Origin: DASRJG01 sp032124015
Lineage (GTDB): Bacteria; Acidobacteriota; Polarisedimenticolia; Polarisedimenticolales; DASRJG01
Assembly: GCA_032124015.1 (NCBI GenBank)
Contig: JAQBEH010000114.1
Coordinates: 1-64,000 of the forward strand
Direction of reading: 5' to 3'
Length of the DNA: 64,000 bases
In this document: positions 55,098 to 63,588 of the stretch, one piece after another
Layout: the number at the start of each line of letters is the position of its first letter
Numbering within the stretch: position 1 is the first letter of the stretch
The notes under the pieces: generated by a model
The model's database searches: none
What the model was told of the DNA's origin: nothing
Seen by the model: the letters and a program-made list of their open reading frames with translations, nothing else
Program-made: the position numbers and the translations under genes

Positions 55098-56308
55098 AGG
55101 CATCGAGCACCGCGATCGTGGCTTTGGTCCTGCTCACCTGCTGTGGTGCGCCGCAGCCGACGGTCCAAGACATCGCCTCTCCCGCGGCGCCTGGATCTGC
55201 CGAGCCTTGCGTCGAGACCGGAGCCGACGGACGCGCCTACCTCAGCTGGGTCGAGCCCGCGGGGGAACAGGGCCACACCCTTCGCTTTTCCGTCTGGGAA
55301 AAAGACGGTTGGTCCGCACCCCGTACCGTGGCCGAGGGCTCGAACTGGTTCGTGAATTGGGCCGACTTCCCGTCGGTCACAGCGCTCGACGACGGCACGC
55401 TCGCCGCGCACTGGCTCGAAAAGACGGACAAAGGCACCTACGCCTACGCCGTGATGTTGTCGTTTTCCCACGACGACGGGAAAACCTGGAGCGAGCCCAA
55501 AACGCCCCACGATGACTCGCCGACGGAGCATGGCTTCGTCTCGAAGGTGGCGCTCCCCGGTGAAAAAATGGCCACCGTCTGGCTCGACGGACGCGAAACC
55601 GGCGGCGGAGACGAAGAGCACGCGGGGCCGATGACGCTTCGGGCGGCCTTCGTCGGGGCGGACGGCCGGGTCGAGCGTGAGGACCTGATCGACGCTCGCG
55701 TCTGCGATTGCTGCCAGACCTCAGCGGTGCGGCTCGAAGACGGCACACTGGTCGTCGCCTACCGGGATCGTTCCGAGGACGAGATCCGCGATATCGCCGT
55801 CGCGCGTTTCGACGGCGATCGCTGGTCAGAACCTCGTTCCGTCGCCGACGACCGATGGATGATCCTCGGTTGCCCGGTCAACGGCCCGGCGATCGCCGCC
55901 AGGGGCGATCGGGTGGCGGTCGCCTGGTTCACGGCGGCCGGATCGCCTCCCGTTCCGAAGGTCCGCGTCGCGTTTTCGCGAGACGGCGGCCGTGGCTTCG
56001 GCTCCCCGATCGACGTCAACGTGGGACGTCCCGAAGGCCGTGTCGATGTCGTCTTCCTCGAGGACGGCGCCGCGCTCGTCACATGGATCGATGTCGTCGA
56101 CGGCTCGGCGCAGCTTTTGGCCCGACGTGTCGAAGTCGACGGCTCGGCCGGACCGCAGTTCCGGATCGCGCCGGCTAACGCTTCGCGGGCGGGTGGTTTC
56201 CCGCGTATGACGAGCCTGGGAGCGGACGTGTTGATCGCGTGGACCGAACCCGGCGAGCCTTCGCACGTAAGGACGGCTAGAGTCCGAACTTCTTCATCCG
56301 GTAGATGA
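55094..56308 (+). CDS. Sialidase-fold (BNR-like) exported lipoprotein
   Basis: 404 aa. Lipoprotein-type N terminus (VALVLLTCCGAP, Cys near residue 17) and a six-bladed propeller-like body of BNR/Asp-box-like repeats (SHDDGKTWSEP, SRDGGRGFGSP). The unusual segment DARVCDCCQTSAVR carries three Cys in a CDCC cluster. Catalytic residues of sialidases are not evident, so a binding role is likely. Its start overlaps the CopA stump by ATGA; a Cu-related function is suggested by that link and the CDCC cluster. The last 32 bp are antisense to the NtrC-type regulator. Confidence 0.75.
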   Translation: MKASSTAIVALVLLTCCGAPQPTVQDIASPAAPGSAEPCVETGADGRAYLSWVEPAGEQGHTLRFSVWEKDGWSAPRTVAEGSNWFVNWADFPSVTALDDGTLAAHWLEKTDKGTYAYAVMLSFSHDDGKTWSEPKTPHDDSPTEHGFVSKVALPGEKMATVWLDGRETGGGDEEHAGPMTLRAAFVGADGRVEREDLIDARVCDCCQTSAVRLEDGTLVVAYRDRSEDEIRDIAVARFDGDRWSEPRSVADDRWMILGCPVNGPAIAARGDRVAVAWFTAAGSPPVPKVRVAFSRDGGRGFGSPIDVNVGRPEGRVDVVFLEDGAALVTWIDVVDGSAQLLARRVEVDGSAGPQFRIAPANASRAGGFPRMTSLGADVLIAWTEPGEPSHVRTARVRTSSSGR

Positions 56309-57641
56309 GCGTCTGCCTGGAAATCCCCAAGAATCGGGCCGCCGAGCTCTGATTCCCACCCGAGCGCCTGAGCGCCTCTTCGATCAGCCCGCGCTCGACG
56401 TCCTCGAGCACGATCCCGCCGGGCGGCAGGTCCATGCGCGCCCCTCCGAACCGAGGCGCGTCGCGCCTGAGCGCCTCGGGGAGGTCCGCTGCGGCGATCG
56501 TCTCGGAGCGGCCGAGCACGACGAAGCGCTCGAGCAGATTCTCGAGCTCCCGGACGTTGCCCGGCCAGTCGTAGCGCTCGAGCCGGTCGAGGGCTAAAGG
56601 CTCGACCCGCGGAACCGGACGGCCGTGGCGCTGCGCGTGCTTGACGAGGAAATGCTCGATGAGAATCGGCACGTCCCCCGGCCGCTCGCGCAGCGGCGGA
56701 ATCCGCAGCGGGATGACGTTGAGCCTGTACCAGAGGTCTTCGCGGAACGTGCTCTCGCGCACGCGGGCCTCGAGGTCCACGCGGGTCGCGGCGACGACGC
56801 GAACGTCCACGCGCACGGGGGCGGTGGCTCCCACCTTGTCGACCTCGCCTTCCTGCAACACGCGTAGCAGGCGCGCTTGAGCCGGCAAGGGGAGGTCTCC
56901 GATCTCGTCGAGGAAAATCGTCCCACCGCCGGCGGCCTCGAACTTCCCCTTGCGGTCCTCGATCGCGCCCGTGAACGCCCCCTTGCGGTGGCCGAACAGT
57001 TCGGATTCCACGAGCGACTCGGGGATGGCCGCGCAGTTGACCACGACGAAGGGGCGATCGTGGCGTGGCGAGAACTCGTGGATCGCGCCCGCGGCCAGCT
57101 CCTTGCCCGTCCCGCTTTCCCCGAACAGCAAGACCGTCGCATCGGAGTCCGCCGCGAGGCGTAGGTCGTCCAGAAAAGCTCGCAGCGACGATGACGACCC
57201 GACGATCGCACCGGAGACGGCGCCTCCCCCAACGAGCGCGCGCAATCGCCGGTTTTCGTCGCGAAGCGACGCATACGCGAGCGCCTTTCCAACCGAGGCC
57301 AGCAACCGCTCCCGCGTGAACGGCTTCTCGACAAAATCGAAGGCACCCGACTGCATCGCGCGCACCGCGGTTGCAACGTCGCCGTGCGCCGTGATCACAA
57401 CCGGCACGACGTCGGGGGCGCTTGCGCGAACGCGGTCCACGAGTTCCAGCCCGTCCATTCCGGGCATCATCACGTCGGTGATCAGGAGGTTGACTCCGCC
57501 CGCGCGAACGGCCTCGATGGCCTCCGCACCGGAGGCGGCGCTCGTGACGCGGTAACCCTCCTGCTCGAGCTGATAGACGACGACGCGCCTGAGACTCGGA
57601 TCGTCGTCGACCACCAGGATGGACGCCGGCTTTGGGGTCAT
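56277..57641 (-). CDS. NtrC-family sigma-54-dependent response regulator
   Basis: 454 aa in three domains. Receiver: VVDDDPSLRR, phosphoacceptor Asp56 in LLITDVMMPGMDG, invariant Lys near residue 108. AAA+: Walker A GESGTGKELAA, the sigma-54 contact GAFTGA, Walker B GGGTIFLDEIGDL. C-terminal Fis-type helix-turn-helix: EALRRSGGNQSSAARFLGIS. It activates sigma-54 promoters. Its start overlaps the kinase gene by 4 nt, so the pair is a unit. Target genes are unknown. Confidence 0.94.
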   Translation of the reverse strand: MTPKPASILVVDDDPSLRRVVVYQLEQEGYRVTSAASGAEAIEAVRAGGVNLLITDVMMPGMDGLELVDRVRASAPDVVPVVITAHGDVATAVRAMQSGAFDFVEKPFTRERLLASVGKALAYASLRDENRRLRALVGGGAVSGAIVGSSSSLRAFLDDLRLAADSDATVLLFGESGTGKELAAGAIHEFSPRHDRPFVVVNCAAIPESLVESELFGHRKGAFTGAIEDRKGKFEAAGGGTIFLDEIGDLPLPAQARLLRVLQEGEVDKVGATAPVRVDVRVVAATRVDLEARVRESTFREDLWYRLNVIPLRIPPLRERPGDVPILIEHFLVKHAQRHGRPVPRVEPLALDRLERYDWPGNVRELENLLERFVVLGRSETIAAADLPEALRRDAPRFGGARMDLPPGGIVLEDVERGLIEEALRRSGGNQSSAARFLGISRQTLIYRMKKFGL

Positions 57642-58768
57642 GAAGCGTCCTCCGTGGCGGCGATCGGCAGCACGAGACGGAATGCCGCGCCACCACCTTC
57701 CGCGTTTGCGGCATCGAGTCGGCCGCCATGCGACTGGGCGATACGGCGACAGACGTGGAGCCCGAGGCCGGTCCCGGCGGCCTTCGTCGTGTAGAACGGC
57801 TCGAACAGACGCTCGACGGGGACATCGGGGAGTCCCGCGCCATGGTCTCGCACCTCGACGACGGCGACGCCCTCCTCGGCCCAGGTCGCAATCTCGACGG
57901 TTCCGCCGTCGGGCATGGCTTGGACGGCGTTGAGCAGGAGGTTCACGAGCACTTGGTGGATCTGGCCGGCGTCGGCACGCACGGCGGGGAGGGCCTCGGC
58001 GAGGCGCGTGTCCAGGGCGATCGAAGCGCCCACCGCGCTCTTGCCGACGAGGTCGAGGGCGGCACGCACGGCCTCGTTCAGCTCAACCGGTCGCAACTCG
58101 GGAGCCTGGGGGCGCGCATAGTCGAGGTACTTTGAGACGATCGCGTTGAGCCGCACGATCTCGCGACGCAAGATGTCGAGAAACTCCCGTCGTGGATGAT
58201 CTTGGGGATAGTCCCGTTCGAGGATTTCCGCGGCGCCCCCGATCGCCCCGAGAGGATTGCGAATCTCGTGAGCCATGCCCGCGGTCAACGTGCCGAGCGC
58301 CGCGAGTCGATCGGCGCGCCGGACCCCGTCCACCGTGGCGGTCAGCTCGGTCAGCGCATGGTCGCGTTCGGTGGCGATCGCCTCGGCCTCGAGCCTCAAG
58401 CGACGCTCCCGGTCGGCCAGCGCGCCGGCCACGAACGCAACGACACCGAACATCCCCAACTCGATGAGCTGATTCGCTTGATAGGCTTGGCTCATGCGCC
58501 AATGAAGCAGGATGTGCGGAGCGTAGGCGGCCGCACAGACCGCGGCCACGGCGAGCCCGCCCGCGAGGCCGTACCACGCGCACGCGAGCAGCACGGGAAT
58601 GTAGTAGAGCCGCTGGTAGATGTTGTGCAGCAGGAAGTGTTCAGGGTTCGTCAGGTAGTGGCCGAGCGAGATCGCGACGATCAGACCGGCGAGCACGACC
58701 CACCACATCCGGTGCGGTCGAGCGTTCGGAACGGGGGCGGGGGGGCTTGCGGTGGCGCCGGTCGTCAT
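57638..58768 (-). CDS. Sensor histidine kinase of the NtrC-type pair
   Basis: 376 aa. Three to four N-terminal membrane helices with almost no periplasmic loop (MWWVVLAGLIVAISLGHYL, YYIPVLLACAWYGLAGG, IELGMFGVVAFVAGALA), a coiled coil, then HisKA with the His in LTAGMAHEIRNPLGAIGGA and the HATPase core (NLLLNAVQAMPDGG, DHGAGLP, GTGLGLHVCRRIAQSHGG). Senses a membrane or intracellular cue. ATG 58768; GTG 58777 is an alternative. Phosphorylates the regulator encoded next. Confidence 0.9.
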   Translation of the reverse strand: MTTGATASPPAPVPNARPHRMWWVVLAGLIVAISLGHYLTNPEHFLLHNIYQRLYYIPVLLACAWYGLAGGLAVAAVCAAAYAPHILLHWRMSQAYQANQLIELGMFGVVAFVAGALADRERRLRLEAEAIATERDHALTELTATVDGVRRADRLAALGTLTAGMAHEIRNPLGAIGGAAEILERDYPQDHPRREFLDILRREIVRLNAIVSKYLDYARPQAPELRPVELNEAVRAALDLVGKSAVGASIALDTRLAEALPAVRADAGQIHQVLVNLLLNAVQAMPDGGTVEIATWAEEGVAVVEVRDHGAGLPDVPVERLFEPFYTTKAAGTGLGLHVCRRIAQSHGGRLDAANAEGGGAAFRLVLPIAATEDAS

Positions 58769-58814
58769 GGCGCCCACGATTGTAGGCTGTCGGAGGCGCC
58801 GATGGGCAGACTTG

Positions 58815-59297
58815 CTACTTCGCGGCCGCTCGCTCGGCGGCCTCGTGCTCTTTCATGTGCTCGCCGATCCACCGCGCCATCACGTCGGCGGGCATCGGGG
58901 CTAGAGTCAACTGGATCTCGTGATCGACGCCCTCGCGCTTGATCGTGTAGGTCACCGATTGGCCCGGCTGCCATTCCTTCCGGGCTTTCGCCAGGGCCGC
59001 GTTGCTTTCCTTCGCGAGGCGGACACCGTTCAACGCGTAGAGGATGTCGCCCGGCTGCAGTCCCGCCTTTTGCGCGGGGCTCCCCTCGATGACCTTGGAG
59101 ATCTTGTAGCCGCCCTGCGATAGGACCGAATTGTCGAACTCGATTCCGACCCAGCCCGTCGTCTTCAGATCCGCCGACATCCGGTCGAGGCAGTCCTGGA
59201 CCGGCATCGTGCACTTGTGGGATGCGTCCCCCGCGAGGACCGGGGCGAAAGCCACGACAGCACACAAGCCGATCGGCACGATGAGACGGCGGAACAT
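58815..59297 (-). CDS. Secreted PDZ-domain protein 1
   Basis: 160 aa. Cleavable signal peptide (LIVPIGLCAVVAFAPVLAG), a short Cys pair (KCTMPVQDCLDRMS), then one PDZ domain (TTGWVGIEFDN; KVIEGSPAQKAGLQPGD; ILYALNGVRL) and a charged C-terminal tail ending HMKEHEAAERAAAK. No protease domain. It binds C-terminal peptides by family. A paralogue with the same architecture is at 62935-63441. It is divergent from the OmpR-type sensor-kinase gene and probably its target. Confidence 0.85.
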   Translation of the reverse strand: MFRRLIVPIGLCAVVAFAPVLAGDASHKCTMPVQDCLDRMSADLKTTGWVGIEFDNSVLSQGGYKISKVIEGSPAQKAGLQPGDILYALNGVRLAKESNAALAKARKEWQPGQSVTYTIKREGVDHEIQLTLAPMPADVMARWIGEHMKEHEAAERAAAK

Positions 59298-59364
59298 AAA
59301 GGTCTCCTTCGGTAAACCATGAACATGTTAAGGCCGCGTGAGCGCTTTTGCCCTGATACGCCCG

Positions 59365-59399
59365 GTAAAAAGATGTCTGACTTGTCAACACGTTGTAAA
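59365..59399 (+). promoter_or_regulatory. Phased GTAAA/GTCAA half-sites between PDZ1 and the kinase
   Basis: GTAAA at 59365, GTCTG at 59375, GTCAA at 59384 and GTAAA at 59395, with another GTAAA at 59312, are spaced about 9-11 bp, the pitch of OmpR/PhoB-family tandem operators. They lie in the 131-bp divergent gap upstream of both PDZ1 and the kinase-regulator operon, so the regulator at 61045 may be autoregulated and control PDZ1. Inferred from pattern. Confidence 0.45.
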
Positions 59400-59428
59400 G
59401 AGCGCGTCATAGCCTGTAGGCTCGGTTC

Positions 59429-61045
59429 ATGGGAATCGGCGAATTTCTGAAGCGCCACTCGCTTTTCGCCGGGCTTTTGGCCGTGCTCGTGCCCCTGGCG
59501 ATCCTCCTCGTCGTACAGTTCGTCTGGCTCTTGCGTCTCGAGAGCATGCAGGCGATCGCCCAAGCGGCCGCTCTGGATGGCTTCCTCGGCACCGTCTCGA
59601 CAAAGGTCGAGTATTTCTACCGCGAAACCGCCGAGCGCAGCCTGAACCTTCCGGCCAGCTTGTTCACCCAGCAGCGGATCGAGAAGGCCGCGTACTACTG
59701 GAAGCAGCGTCCGGCGAAGGGGGCGAAGCGGCTTTTTCTGGTCGACCTGACGCACGCGGAATTCGGGAACTTCCTCGCCTTCGATCCGGAGAACACGACG
59801 CTGTACACGCCGGCGGCCTCCGACGAGTCCCTGGCGATGGTCCTGGCGGCGAACCCCCTTCACATGCTGAACCTGCGGAAGCGCGGCATGGAATCCGCGG
59901 CACTGACGGTCGATGAACGGAACCCCGACTACCGGATCATCTTGAACCCGATCCTGGACGACGGCGGCCACGTGGTCGGCCTCGCCGGAATGATCCTCGA
60001 CGAGGAGTTTTTTCGCATGAAGCTCCTCCCCTCGATGATCACAACGACGCTGGCGAAATACCTCCCGTCGGCTCCGGACGGCGAATTGGCGGTGACGGTC
60101 ACCGACGGAGCCGGGAACACGGTGTTTCGCATCGGGGACGGGAAGGGACGCGAGATCGCGACGCAATCGCGCCTCGGATTCGTTTTCACCGATTGGGACA
60201 TGGCGCTCTATTCTCCGCGCGCGACGCCGCGGCAGTGGGCGCGGGCCGGGTTCGTCTTCAACGCTTCGCTCGCCGGACTCTTGGCACTCTTTCTGGTCGG
60301 CGGGGTCGTGCTGGCGCTTCGCGCCGCCGGCCGCGCGGTCAAGCTGTCCAAGATGAAGTCCGACTTCGTGTCGAACGTCTCGCACGAGCTGCGCACGCCG
60401 GTCGCCTCGATCCGCGTGTTCGGCGAACTCTTGCGCCTGGGCCGCGTGGAGGACCCGGGCAAGGTCAAGGAGTACGGCGAGCACATCGAAGGCGAGAGCC
60501 GGCGGCTCACCCGCTTGATCGACAATATCCTCGATTTCTCGCGCATTGAGTCGGGGCGCAAGGAGTACCGGTTCGCCGAAGGGGAGGTGCGCGAGCTGGT
60601 CGAGGCGGTCATTCGCACCTTCGAAGTGAGGTTGGCGGAACCGGGGATCACAATCGTGCTCGAGGCGCCCGAGGGTCCGTTACCACCGCTGTGGATGGAC
60701 GCGGACGCGATCGCCCAAGCGTTCCAGAACCTGCTCGACAACGCGGTGAAGTACTCAGGGGAGGCCAAGGAGGTCGTCGTGACACTGTCCGCCGGGAACG
60801 ACTTCATCGCGATCGCCGTGCACGATCGTGGGATCGGCATCGCACGCGACGAGCAACGGAAGATCTTCGAACGGTTTCATCGCGTCGGGACGGGACTGGT
60901 TCACGACGTGAAGGGAAGTGGCCTCGGCTTGTCGATCGTGCAGCACATCGTCGCCGCGCACGGCGGCACCGTCACCGTCGACAGCGAACTCGGGAAGGGA
61001 AGCACCTTCACGATGCGGTTTCCGACCGGGCGTGGGGTCGCCTGA
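59429..61045 (+). CDS. Sensor histidine kinase of the OmpR-type pair
   Basis: 538 aa. Two membrane helices (about residues 12-32 and 278-300) enclose a roughly 245-residue periplasmic sensor domain of unidentified type. Then HisKA with His319 in VSNVSHELRTPVASIRV, and HATPase motifs (NLLDNAVKYSG; IARDEQRKIFERFHRVG; GSGLGLSIVQHIVAAHGG). An EnvZ/PhoR-like autokinase responding to an envelope signal. It overlaps the regulator by one base (TGATG), a tightly coupled pair. Confidence 0.93.
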   Translation: MGIGEFLKRHSLFAGLLAVLVPLAILLVVQFVWLLRLESMQAIAQAAALDGFLGTVSTKVEYFYRETAERSLNLPASLFTQQRIEKAAYYWKQRPAKGAKRLFLVDLTHAEFGNFLAFDPENTTLYTPAASDESLAMVLAANPLHMLNLRKRGMESAALTVDERNPDYRIILNPILDDGGHVVGLAGMILDEEFFRMKLLPSMITTTLAKYLPSAPDGELAVTVTDGAGNTVFRIGDGKGREIATQSRLGFVFTDWDMALYSPRATPRQWARAGFVFNASLAGLLALFLVGGVVLALRAAGRAVKLSKMKSDFVSNVSHELRTPVASIRVFGELLRLGRVEDPGKVKEYGEHIEGESRRLTRLIDNILDFSRIESGRKEYRFAEGEVRELVEAVIRTFEVRLAEPGITIVLEAPEGPLPPLWMDADAIAQAFQNLLDNAVKYSGEAKEVVVTLSAGNDFIAIAVHDRGIGIARDEQRKIFERFHRVGTGLVHDVKGSGLGLSIVQHIVAAHGGTVTVDSELGKGSTFTMRFPTGRGVA

Positions 61046-61728
61046 TGCCCAAGGTACTCATCATCGAAGACGACGCCGCAATGGCCACGGCGCTCCACGA
61101 CGGCTTCGCCTACGAGGGGTACGAGGTCGTGCTCGCGAAGGACGGCGAAGCGGGATTGAAGGCGGCGCGCGAAATGGCTGCGGATGTCGTCATTCTCGAC
61201 GTCATGATGCCGAAGATGAACGGGCTCGACGTATGCAAGCGACTCCGGTCCGAGGGGAGCAACGTCCCGATCATCATGCTGACCGCGCGCGGCCAGGAAA
61301 TCGACAAGGTGCTGGGCCTGAAGATGGGCGCCGACGATTACGTCACCAAGCCCTTCAGCTTCATGGAACTGATGGCGCGCGTCGAGGCGTTGCTGCGCCG
61401 CACGTCGGGGGGTGCGCGACACGCGGAAGTTTACGGCTTTGGCGATGTCGTCGTGGACTTCAAGAAGGCCGAGCTCAAGAAGCGAGGCGTGGCCGTCGAA
61501 GTGACCGCGCGCGAACTGAAGCTGCTCGAGTACTTCATCGCTCACCGCGGCGAGGTCGTCCCGCGAGAACGCCTCCTCGATCAGGTGTGGGAGTACGACT
61601 CCACGCCGTTGACGCGTACCGTCGACATGCACGTCGCCAAGCTTCGCAAGAAGATCGAGGACGATCCCGCCGATCCCAGGTTCATCGTGACCGTCCACCG
61701 CATGGGCTACAAGTTCACGGGGTCGTAG
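61045..61728 (+). CDS. OmpR-family response regulator
   Basis: 227 aa. Receiver (MPKVLIIEDDAAMATALHDG) with phosphoacceptor Asp52 (VVILDVMMPKMNG) and Lys in ADDYVTKPFS; winged-helix DNA-binding C terminus (VTARELKLLEYFIAHRGEVV; RTVDMHVAKLRKKIED; VHRMGYKFTGS). Phosphorylated by the preceding kinase. Expected to bind tandem GTAAA-like sites present near PDZ1 and PDZ2. Its 3' end overlaps the dioxygenase-like gene by 14 bp. Confidence 0.95.
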   Translation: MPKVLIIEDDAAMATALHDGFAYEGYEVVLAKDGEAGLKAAREMAADVVILDVMMPKMNGLDVCKRLRSEGSNVPIIMLTARGQEIDKVLGLKMGADDYVTKPFSFMELMARVEALLRRTSGGARHAEVYGFGDVVVDFKKAELKKRGVAVEVTARELKLLEYFIAHRGEVVPRERLLDQVWEYDSTPLTRTVDMHVAKLRKKIEDDPADPRFIVTVHRMGYKFTGS

Positions 61729-62866
61729 GCGGCAGGTTGAAGGTGTCGCTCTTCGTTCGGTCGAGTGTCGCCGAGACCATTCGGAACGATGTGTCCGACG
61801 GTTTCAGATTGACGAACTTATCGACGATCTTTCTGTTCCTGTAGACGACGATCGTATTCTCGACGGATGGATCCACCCGGCTCAGATTGATCTCGCTGTC
61901 CGTGTCCGAAAGGGACGGAACGAAAGTCAGGGCGACGCTTTTCAGGCCCAGCTCGCTTCCGAGTCGTTCCAGTTCTTCGCGTCGTTGGTCCTGGCTGTAG
62001 CCGTTTGCATTACCGTAAACGAAATAGGCCTTCAGGTGCTTGCCTCGGGAAAGGCTCTCTTGCTCGAGGAACGCGAGCCACTTCCTTATGTCTACCCAGC
62101 TTGGATGATTGCCCACGAAGTAGATGATGCCGTGGTAGCGCCCGTACTTGCAGACTGGGCAGGCTCTCGTTCCCGTGTCCGGCCCATACGCGTGAAAGGG
62201 AATGAACGACGGTTGGTCCTCGCCGATCGAAAGACCGGAGAGTTGAGCCGGCGGGCTCGTTTGCGGATAGTTCGGAATGTTGAGTCCCAGAATGATGTCG
62301 TGTTCGGCGACTTGCACGTCACCGGCGGTGAACAACCTCAGAATTCCGCTTCCGCCTCGATTCTCGAGGGCCTTGCGCCTCGGAGTTGTCAACAGGGGGT
62401 CGTCATCAAAGACGAGTTCATCGATGTAGTACTCGTTCTCGATTCTGGGCTCCTTGATCGAGACATGAATATGCGCGGGAATGGCCGCGTTGGGATAGGG
62501 TGCCGGCCGGATCGTCTGAATGGAGTACTTGCCGCTCGCGTCGGTTTTCACCCAACCGCGAATGTGGCCATGCCGCTTGGCTCTTTCGTCCATGCCACTT
62601 GAAGGCGAGTAGGTGCCGTTGCTATCCGTCTGCCAGTAGTAGACAACGACATCGGCCGCGGGCGTCCTGCCGTCACGTTCGTAGATGACACCGGTGACCC
62701 GGAGTTTTTGGCCCGTCTCCGTCCAACCTGCGCTCGTGTCGGTGAAGGTGATGTTTGCGGGCATTCCCACGAACATGAGTTCGCAGCCGTCGCAACCGCC
62801 GCCGACGAGAGGGGCCGCCTGGCCATGACAAGCGAACGAGAGGGTGAGCAGGACGACGAAGCCCAT
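61715..62866 (-). CDS. Exported intradiol-dioxygenase-like protein with thioredoxin-like C-terminus
   Basis: 383 aa. Signal peptide (MGFVVLLTLSFACHGQA; a lipobox-like Cys). Residues about 30-190: intradiol ring-cleavage dioxygenase/transthyretin-like beta-fold with probable Fe ligands: Tyr in YYWQTDSNGTYS, Tyr in KYSIQTIRPAPYP and His-x-His in PAHIHV. Residues about 210-380: thioredoxin-like alpha/beta fold with CPVC (RACPVCKYGRY) and IYFVGNHPSWVDIRKWLAFL. Fusion is unusual. It could oxidise aromatic or surface compounds with a redox partner; either half could be non-catalytic. It sits inside the PDZ/OmpR locus. Confidence 0.7.
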   Translation of the reverse strand: MGFVVLLTLSFACHGQAAPLVGGGCDGCELMFVGMPANITFTDTSAGWTETGQKLRVTGVIYERDGRTPAADVVVYYWQTDSNGTYSPSSGMDERAKRHGHIRGWVKTDASGKYSIQTIRPAPYPNAAIPAHIHVSIKEPRIENEYYIDELVFDDDPLLTTPRRKALENRGGSGILRLFTAGDVQVAEHDIILGLNIPNYPQTSPPAQLSGLSIGEDQPSFIPFHAYGPDTGTRACPVCKYGRYHGIIYFVGNHPSWVDIRKWLAFLEQESLSRGKHLKAYFVYGNANGYSQDQRREELERLGSELGLKSVALTFVPSLSDTDSEINLSRVDPSVENTIVVYRNRKIVDKFVNLKPSDTSFRMVSATLDRTKSDTFNLPPTTP

Positions 62867-62876
62867 GCGGACGAAG

Positions 62877-62911
62877 AACGGCCGCCCGGCTGAAGATGCC
62901 GGGCGGCCGTT
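62877..62911 (-). terminator. Strong hairpin terminator after PDZ2
   Basis: A 14-bp perfect stem, AACGGCCGCCCGGC / GCCGGGCGGCCGTT, with the loop TGAAGAT, lies 23 nt after the PDZ2 stop and just before the dioxygenase-like gene. Read leftward the stem is followed by TTCTTCG, a weak T-rich run, so it likely ends PDZ2 transcription. Confidence 0.75.
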
Positions 62912-62934
62912 CGCGATGGATGGTTCGGGGTAGC

Positions 62935-63441
62935 TCAGTTGGAGGCGACCTCAACGTGCTCTTTCATGTGGTTGTCGACCATCGCCTGGTAAATATCGGC
63001 GGGCATCTTGCCTAGGGTGACCGTGAGGTCCTTGGCCACGCCGTCCCTCTTCACCGTGTAGTCGACGGTCGAACCGGGCGTGAGCGGCTTCCAGGCGGCC
63101 TTGATGCGGGCCGCGTTGGCCTCGTTCATCTCGATGCCGTTCAGAGCGTAGAGGACGTCGCCCGGCCGGAAGCCGGCTTTTTCTGCGGGGCTCCCCTTGA
63201 CGACTTCCTTGATGACGCTCGATCCGTCTTCGATCTGGTCGTACTGGATGCCGAGCCAGCCGTGGTTTTTCGCTTCGGACATGTGGTTCATGCACTCTTC
63301 CTTGGTCGCGCTGCACTTTTTGGCGGATGCGGCGTAGGCGGCCTTGTCGGCGTGCTTCTCGCAATCGGCGCCGCCGGCGAGGGCTGCTGTGGCCATGGCA
63401 AACATCGCGAGTGGGGCAACGAGCATCAGGGGTCGGCTCAT
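62935..63441 (-). CDS. Secreted PDZ-domain protein 2
   Basis: 168 aa, paralogue of the protein at 58815. Signal peptide (MLVAPLAMFAMATAALAGG), Cys-rich segment (CEKHADKA, KCSATKEECMNHMS; the KC-x6-C-x3-M pattern is shared with PDZ1), one PDZ domain (HGWLGIQYDQ; VVKGSPAEKAGFRPGD; VLYALNGIEM) and tail VDNHMKEHVEVASN, also similar. No catalytic domain. Both end in an HMKEH motif, a shared tail that may bind metal or a partner. Confidence 0.85.
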   Translation of the reverse strand: MSRPLMLVAPLAMFAMATAALAGGADCEKHADKAAYAASAKKCSATKEECMNHMSEAKNHGWLGIQYDQIEDGSSVIKEVVKGSPAEKAGFRPGDVLYALNGIEMNEANAARIKAAWKPLTPGSTVDYTVKRDGVAKDLTVTLGKMPADIYQAMVDNHMKEHVEVASN

Positions 63442-63522
63442 GGGGGGTCTCCTTCTTTCGTTGTTCGCGACTCGCGAATTGCGAGGTCGCGTCCTACGTG
63501 AATGAGACTACCGAGTCGCGTG

Positions 63523-63578
63523 GTAAATGTCTTACCGCGTGACGTAAAGAGTGGTCAAAGTTGTAAGCGAGAAGTAAA
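63523..63578 (-). promoter_or_regulatory. Phased GTAAA half-sites upstream of PDZ2
   Basis: GTAAA at 63523 and 63544, GTCAA at 63554, GTAAG at 63563 and GTAAA at 63574: intervals of 21, 10, 9 and 11 bp. This is the same box and pitch as before PDZ1, in the 147-bp gap between PDZ2 and the AI-2E permease gene. Candidate binding region for the OmpR-type regulator. Confidence 0.45.
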
Positions 63579-63588
63579 CAGCACCGGC

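Noticed and set aside
62927..62942. GGGGTAGCTCAGTTGG, resembling the 5' part of a tRNA
   Set aside because: Only the D-arm-like 16 nt are present; no anticodon or T-arm follows and it covers the PDZ2 stop codon.
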